Part shown: positions 61,800 to 64,000 of the stretch, piece after piece
Position numbering within the stretch: the first letter of the stretch is position 1
Layout: the number at the start of each line of letters is the position of its first letter
Assembly: GCA_903892355.1 (NCBI GenBank)
Contig: CAITIE010000088.1
Location: 1-64,000 of the forward strand
Source: an uncultured Pirellula sp.
GTDB lineage: Bacteria; Planctomycetota; Planctomycetia; Pirellulales; Pirellulaceae
Direction of reading: 5' to 3'
DNA length: 64,000 bases
Program-made: the position numbers and the translations under genes
Notes under the pieces: generated by a model
What the model saw: the letters and a program-made list of their open reading frames with translations, nothing else
Told to the model about the DNA's origin: nothing
The model's database searches: none

Positions 61800-62141
61800 C
61801 TACCACTCGTTCTTTGCTACCCCAAAGCGTGACCCTTCCTCCGTGTTGGTCACGCTTTCTTTGTTGGTGGCTGCAGTGAACTGCTCTGGACTTCCAGCTC
61901 TCCGGCTTGCCAACGGATCATCCGGCATATTCAGAAGTGGCCAGATTGGAAAAATCGCTGCGAACGGAGCAAACGGACCAACCGTGGGAGCAATAACTAG
62001 AAAGTAAACGAAGAAAGATGGTTCGGTAACGCCTGTTTGTGCTGGGGATACTAGAAGCAATGGTGGAGAGGCGTGTGGCAGATCGTCGCCCGGGCCCAAA
62101 ACACACTACCAAGACTTCCTCGCATCTTTGATTGGGACAGC

Positions 62142-62960
62142 ATGAGCCTACAGACGACCGAATATTTGAAATCACAGCACGCCCACGTGAGCTCGAACCT
62201 TCTCACCGCGAGAAACCTCGCCTTAGCAACCGGCACTATCGCAATTATTCTGTGCTACAGCTTCAACACCAACGCAACCGAATTGAGGATCTTTGATTGG
62301 AAATGCGTGGGCCTGGGTGTGATTGCTGGCGGCTGGGGGATTTCCGAGTTTCGTCGACGCAAGCTTGAAAGCCATCTGAATGAATTGAATGATACAATCG
62401 TAGTCGACCCTGTTACTGGGTTGGCAAACAGGAACTTTTTGAAACAGGAATTGCGCCGGCATTTGTCCCAATTCCAACGGCAGGATTCACCGTTTGCGAT
62501 CATGCTGTTCGACATCAATGACTTCCGCCAAGTGAATATGCAATTTGGGCACGAGGCAGGAGATTCCGTACTCCGGTCGGTGACCAGCGTGGTGAAGGCA
62601 TCGGTTCGGGATATGGACTCGTTGATCCGATACGGATCCGACTCTTTCATTGCAGTCCTTCCCGGCACCAAGCTGACCGAGGCTGAGCATATTGCAAAAC
62701 GCGTCTCCTGCGCGATCGCCGAGATGGCGGTTCCCTACCAAGACCGATGGATCCGCGTCACTGCGAATGCAGGGGTTGCGACTGCTGTGCCCCTGGATGT
62801 TGAAGAGTCGATCCTTCGTCGAGCAGAACAGTCCTTGGCTGTTTCTCAGCGCAACGATTCCAATTCTCAGCGCAACGATTCCAACTTGCAATCAGCACGC
62901 GACAGCGAAATTAAGTGCATGGGGATCGAGGATTACCGAGAAGCGACGATTGCTGGCTAG
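62142..62960 (+). CDS. Membrane-anchored GGDEF-domain protein with degenerate active site
   Basis: A 272-residue protein. ATG 62142 (MSLQTTEYLKSQHAHVSSNL) is preferred over the frame 69 bases upstream. One or two membrane helices (LALATGTIAIILCYSF; VGLGVIAGGWGISEF) precede a GGDEF domain from about residue 85: DPVTGLANRNFLKQELRRHL, FAIMLFDINDFRQVNMQFGH, and then RYGSDSFIAVLP where active diguanylate cyclases have RYGGDEF. The Gly-Gly-Asp-Glu core is therefore GSDS and cyclase activity is unlikely. A c-di-GMP-binding or scaffold role is possible. The C-terminal tail contains a repeated SQRNDSN heptapeptide. A terminator follows. Confidence 0.9.
   Translation: MSLQTTEYLKSQHAHVSSNLLTARNLALATGTIAIILCYSFNTNATELRIFDWKCVGLGVIAGGWGISEFRRRKLESHLNELNDTIVVDPVTGLANRNFLKQELRRHLSQFQRQDSPFAIMLFDINDFRQVNMQFGHEAGDSVLRSVTSVVKASVRDMDSLIRYGSDSFIAVLPGTKLTEAEHIAKRVSCAIAEMAVPYQDRWIRVTANAGVATAVPLDVEESILRRAEQSLAVSQRNDSNSQRNDSNLQSARDSEIKCMGIEDYREATIAG
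62844..62885. repeat. 21-bp tandem repeat at the 3' end of the GGDEF gene
   Basis: tctcagcgcaacgattccaat (62844-62864) is followed by a copy (62865-62885) differing only in the last base. Seven residues, SQRNDSN, are duplicated in frame near the C-terminus. Confidence 0.93.
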
Positions 62961-63076
62961 ATGGTCGCAAGCCTGTGGATTGCGAGAGCTTGTCCAAATA
63001 GTTCACGAGGGGCAACGGCCAGCACTGGAGCGGTATCCCGAAGAAATCACACAAGGCCGAATTTTACCCGCAGGAG

Positions 63077-63120
63077 AGGAATGGGCAAACCGTAGAGTCT
63101 GCCCATTCCTTTCTTTGTTT
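63077..63120 (+). terminator. Rho-independent terminator after the GGDEF gene
   Basis: aggaatgggca (63077-63087) and tgcccattcct (63100-63110) form a perfect 11-bp stem with a 12-base loop. A T-rich tail, ttctttgttt, follows on the plus strand. It lies about 115 bases after the GGDEF stop. The minus-strand tail is not T-rich, so clpB is not ended by it in the standard way. Confidence 0.88.
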
Positions 63121-63181
63121 TGCGTCCACGAATACAGACCTGCAAGAACCGTTGGCAACTCGCAACTAGTCTCAACTCGCC

Positions 63182-64000
63182 TCAACTAGGCAGTGTCTGG
63201 ATCTTGTAGTGGTCGTCTACAAAATCGACATGGATACTTCCACCGTCGTGGTCGTCCCGCTTGAGCAACTCTGTGGCGATTTGGTTTTGCAACCGTCGTT
63301 GAATGACTCTTTTGAGCGGTCTCGCCCCAAACACGGGGTCGTAGCCTTCGTTGGCAATCGCGTCGATTGCGCGGTCGGTCACGGACAGTTTGAAATGGAT
63401 CTCGCTCAATTGCTTTTCTAATCGTTTCAGTTGCAAGCCCACAATCTTCCGAATTTGATCCTTGCGAAGTGGTTCGAAGATGATGGTATCGTCGATCCGA
63501 TTCAGGAACTCGGGGAGGAACCTCGCTTTGAGCGATTCCTGGACTGCGACCTGCATTTCCTCGGTTCCGCCACCTTCGTCAGCGATGCGTTGGATCATCT
63601 GGCTTCCGACGTTGCTGGTCATGACCACGATGGTGTTCGTGAAATCGACTGTCCGGTTTTGGCCATCGGTTAATCGGCCATCGTCCAGCAACTGAAGCAG
63701 GATATTGAACACATCGTTATGCGCCTTTTCGATTTCATCGAGCAGGACAACGCTGTAAGGGCGGCGTCGAACCGCTTCGGTCAACTGGCCACCTTCTTCG
63801 TAACCGATATATCCCGGAGGGGCGCCGACGAGACGACTGACGGTGTGCCGTTCCATGAACTCGCTCATGTCAATTCGCACCATCGCGTTTTCATCATCGA
63901 ACATTACTTCTGCTAACGCTTTGCATAGTTCTGTCTTTCCAACCCCAGTTGGGCCCAGGAACAAGAAAGAGCCGATCGGTCGGTTGGCATCACTGAGGCC
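63182..64000 (-). CDS. clpB: ATP-dependent chaperone ClpB, C-terminal part, cut by right edge
   Basis: The frame enters from the right edge and ends at 63182, giving 272 residues of the second AAA+ domain. Visible motifs are [20 protein letters not shown] (Walker A), [56 protein letters not shown] (Walker B), [33 protein letters not shown] and [20 protein letters not shown]. These match ClpB more than ClpA or ClpC, and no ClpP-docking IGF/L loop is seen in this part. ClpB works with DnaK to rescue aggregated proteins. The N-terminal, first AAA+ and coiled-coil regions lie outside the window. Confidence 0.93.
   Translation of the reverse strand, partial: GLSDANRPIGSFLFLGPTGVGKTELCKALAEVMFDDENAMVRIDMSEFMERHTVSRLVGAPPGYIGYEEGGQLTEAVRRRPYSVVLLDEIEKAHNDVFNILLQLLDDGRLTDGQNRTVDFTNTIVVMTSNVGSQMIQRIADEGGGTEEMQVAVQESLKARFLPEFLNRIDDTIIFEPLRKDQIRKIVGLQLKRLEKQLSEIHFKLSVTDRAIDAIANEGYDPVFGARPLKRVIQRRLQNQIATELLKRDDHDGGSIHVDFVDDHYKIQTLPS

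Larger units (their letters stand above)
61683..62141. other. Repeat-bearing intergenic region between glgP and the GGDEF gene
   Basis: About 460 bases with no supported gene. Two clusters of short tandem repeats follow glgP, at 61686-61739 and 61761-61799. The remainder is ordinary sequence with scattered short frames. No terminator-quality hairpin with a T-run was found after glgP. Confidence 0.5.

Noticed and set aside
1-64000. CRISPR arrays, rRNA genes, prophage or complete insertion sequences
   Set aside because: No regularly spaced identical repeats, no rRNA-like sequence, no phage structural genes, and only one partial transposase at the left edge.

Overview
The window looks like chromosomal DNA of a planctomycete, most likely the Pirellulales / Rhodopirellula group. 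This rests on gene content, not on a search. Indicators are a secreted arylsulfatase, a DUF1080 (3-keto-disaccharide hydrolase) protein, a PQQ-type beta-propeller protein, a large secreted GH2 enzyme, a neutral zinc metallopeptidase, a Hanks-type kinase, a Y1-type transposase, moderate GC and weak Shine-Dalgarno sequences. No rRNA, CRISPR array, prophage or complete insertion sequence was seen. There is one tRNA gene, tRNA-Pro(TGG).

Layout. 0-3 kb: a Y1/REP-associated transposase cut by the left edge, a sulfatase and tRNA-Pro. 3-11.2 kb, minus strand: housekeeping genes recQ, rlmN, purF, a Dabb protein overlapping trpC, and an HD-domain hydrolase. 11.5-17.5 kb, plus strand: a secreted protein with a degenerate receiver-like domain, a sigma-54 activator without its own receiver, ribBA, a STAS protein and a beta-carbonic anhydrase. 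18-27.1 kb: a complete chemotaxis cluster cheY-cheX-cheA-cheW-mcp-cheB-cheR. Its receptor is soluble with four PAS domains, and its CheA has two Hpt and two CheW domains. 27-34.6 kb: an aldehyde dehydrogenase family protein, a 1279-residue GH2 protein and a CelD-like acyltransferase. 34.6-38 kb, minus strand: a secreted cyanophycinase-like S51 protein followed by a fusion of an H-NOX (haem/NO-binding) domain to a Ser/Thr protein kinase. 38-46 kb: a zinc peptidase and an exopolysaccharide block (WcaJ-type sugar transferase, small GT2 protein, second CelD-like acyltransferase, GT39-like membrane protein, exported secretin-like protein). 46-52.5 kb: DUF1080 protein, an asparagine-synthetase-like ligase without the glutaminase cysteine, a Pit phosphate transporter, a small unknown protein and a beta-propeller protein. 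52.5-64 kb: an ABC exporter with a zinc-ribbon N-terminal domain, a small membrane protein, an FHA protein, a CinA-like protein overlapping a Rieske ferredoxin, an acyl-CoA-dehydrogenase-like protein, an alpha-glucan phosphorylase, a degenerate GGDEF protein and the 3' part of clpB, cut by the right edge.

How the parts fit. The che cluster forms a complete excitation/adaptation pathway fed by an internal, probably redox- or ligand-sensing, receptor. The H-NOX kinase is the most unusual gene. The haem-ligand histidine and the Tyr-x-Ser-x-Arg haem-propionate motif lie at the positions expected for H-NOX, and an intact Hanks kinase follows in the same polypeptide. This predicts a one-protein NO-to-Ser/Thr phosphorylation switch. 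A second window-wide theme is short tandem duplication (12-21 bp units, 2-3 copies) at about nine loci. Those inside genes are multiples of three and those between genes often are not.
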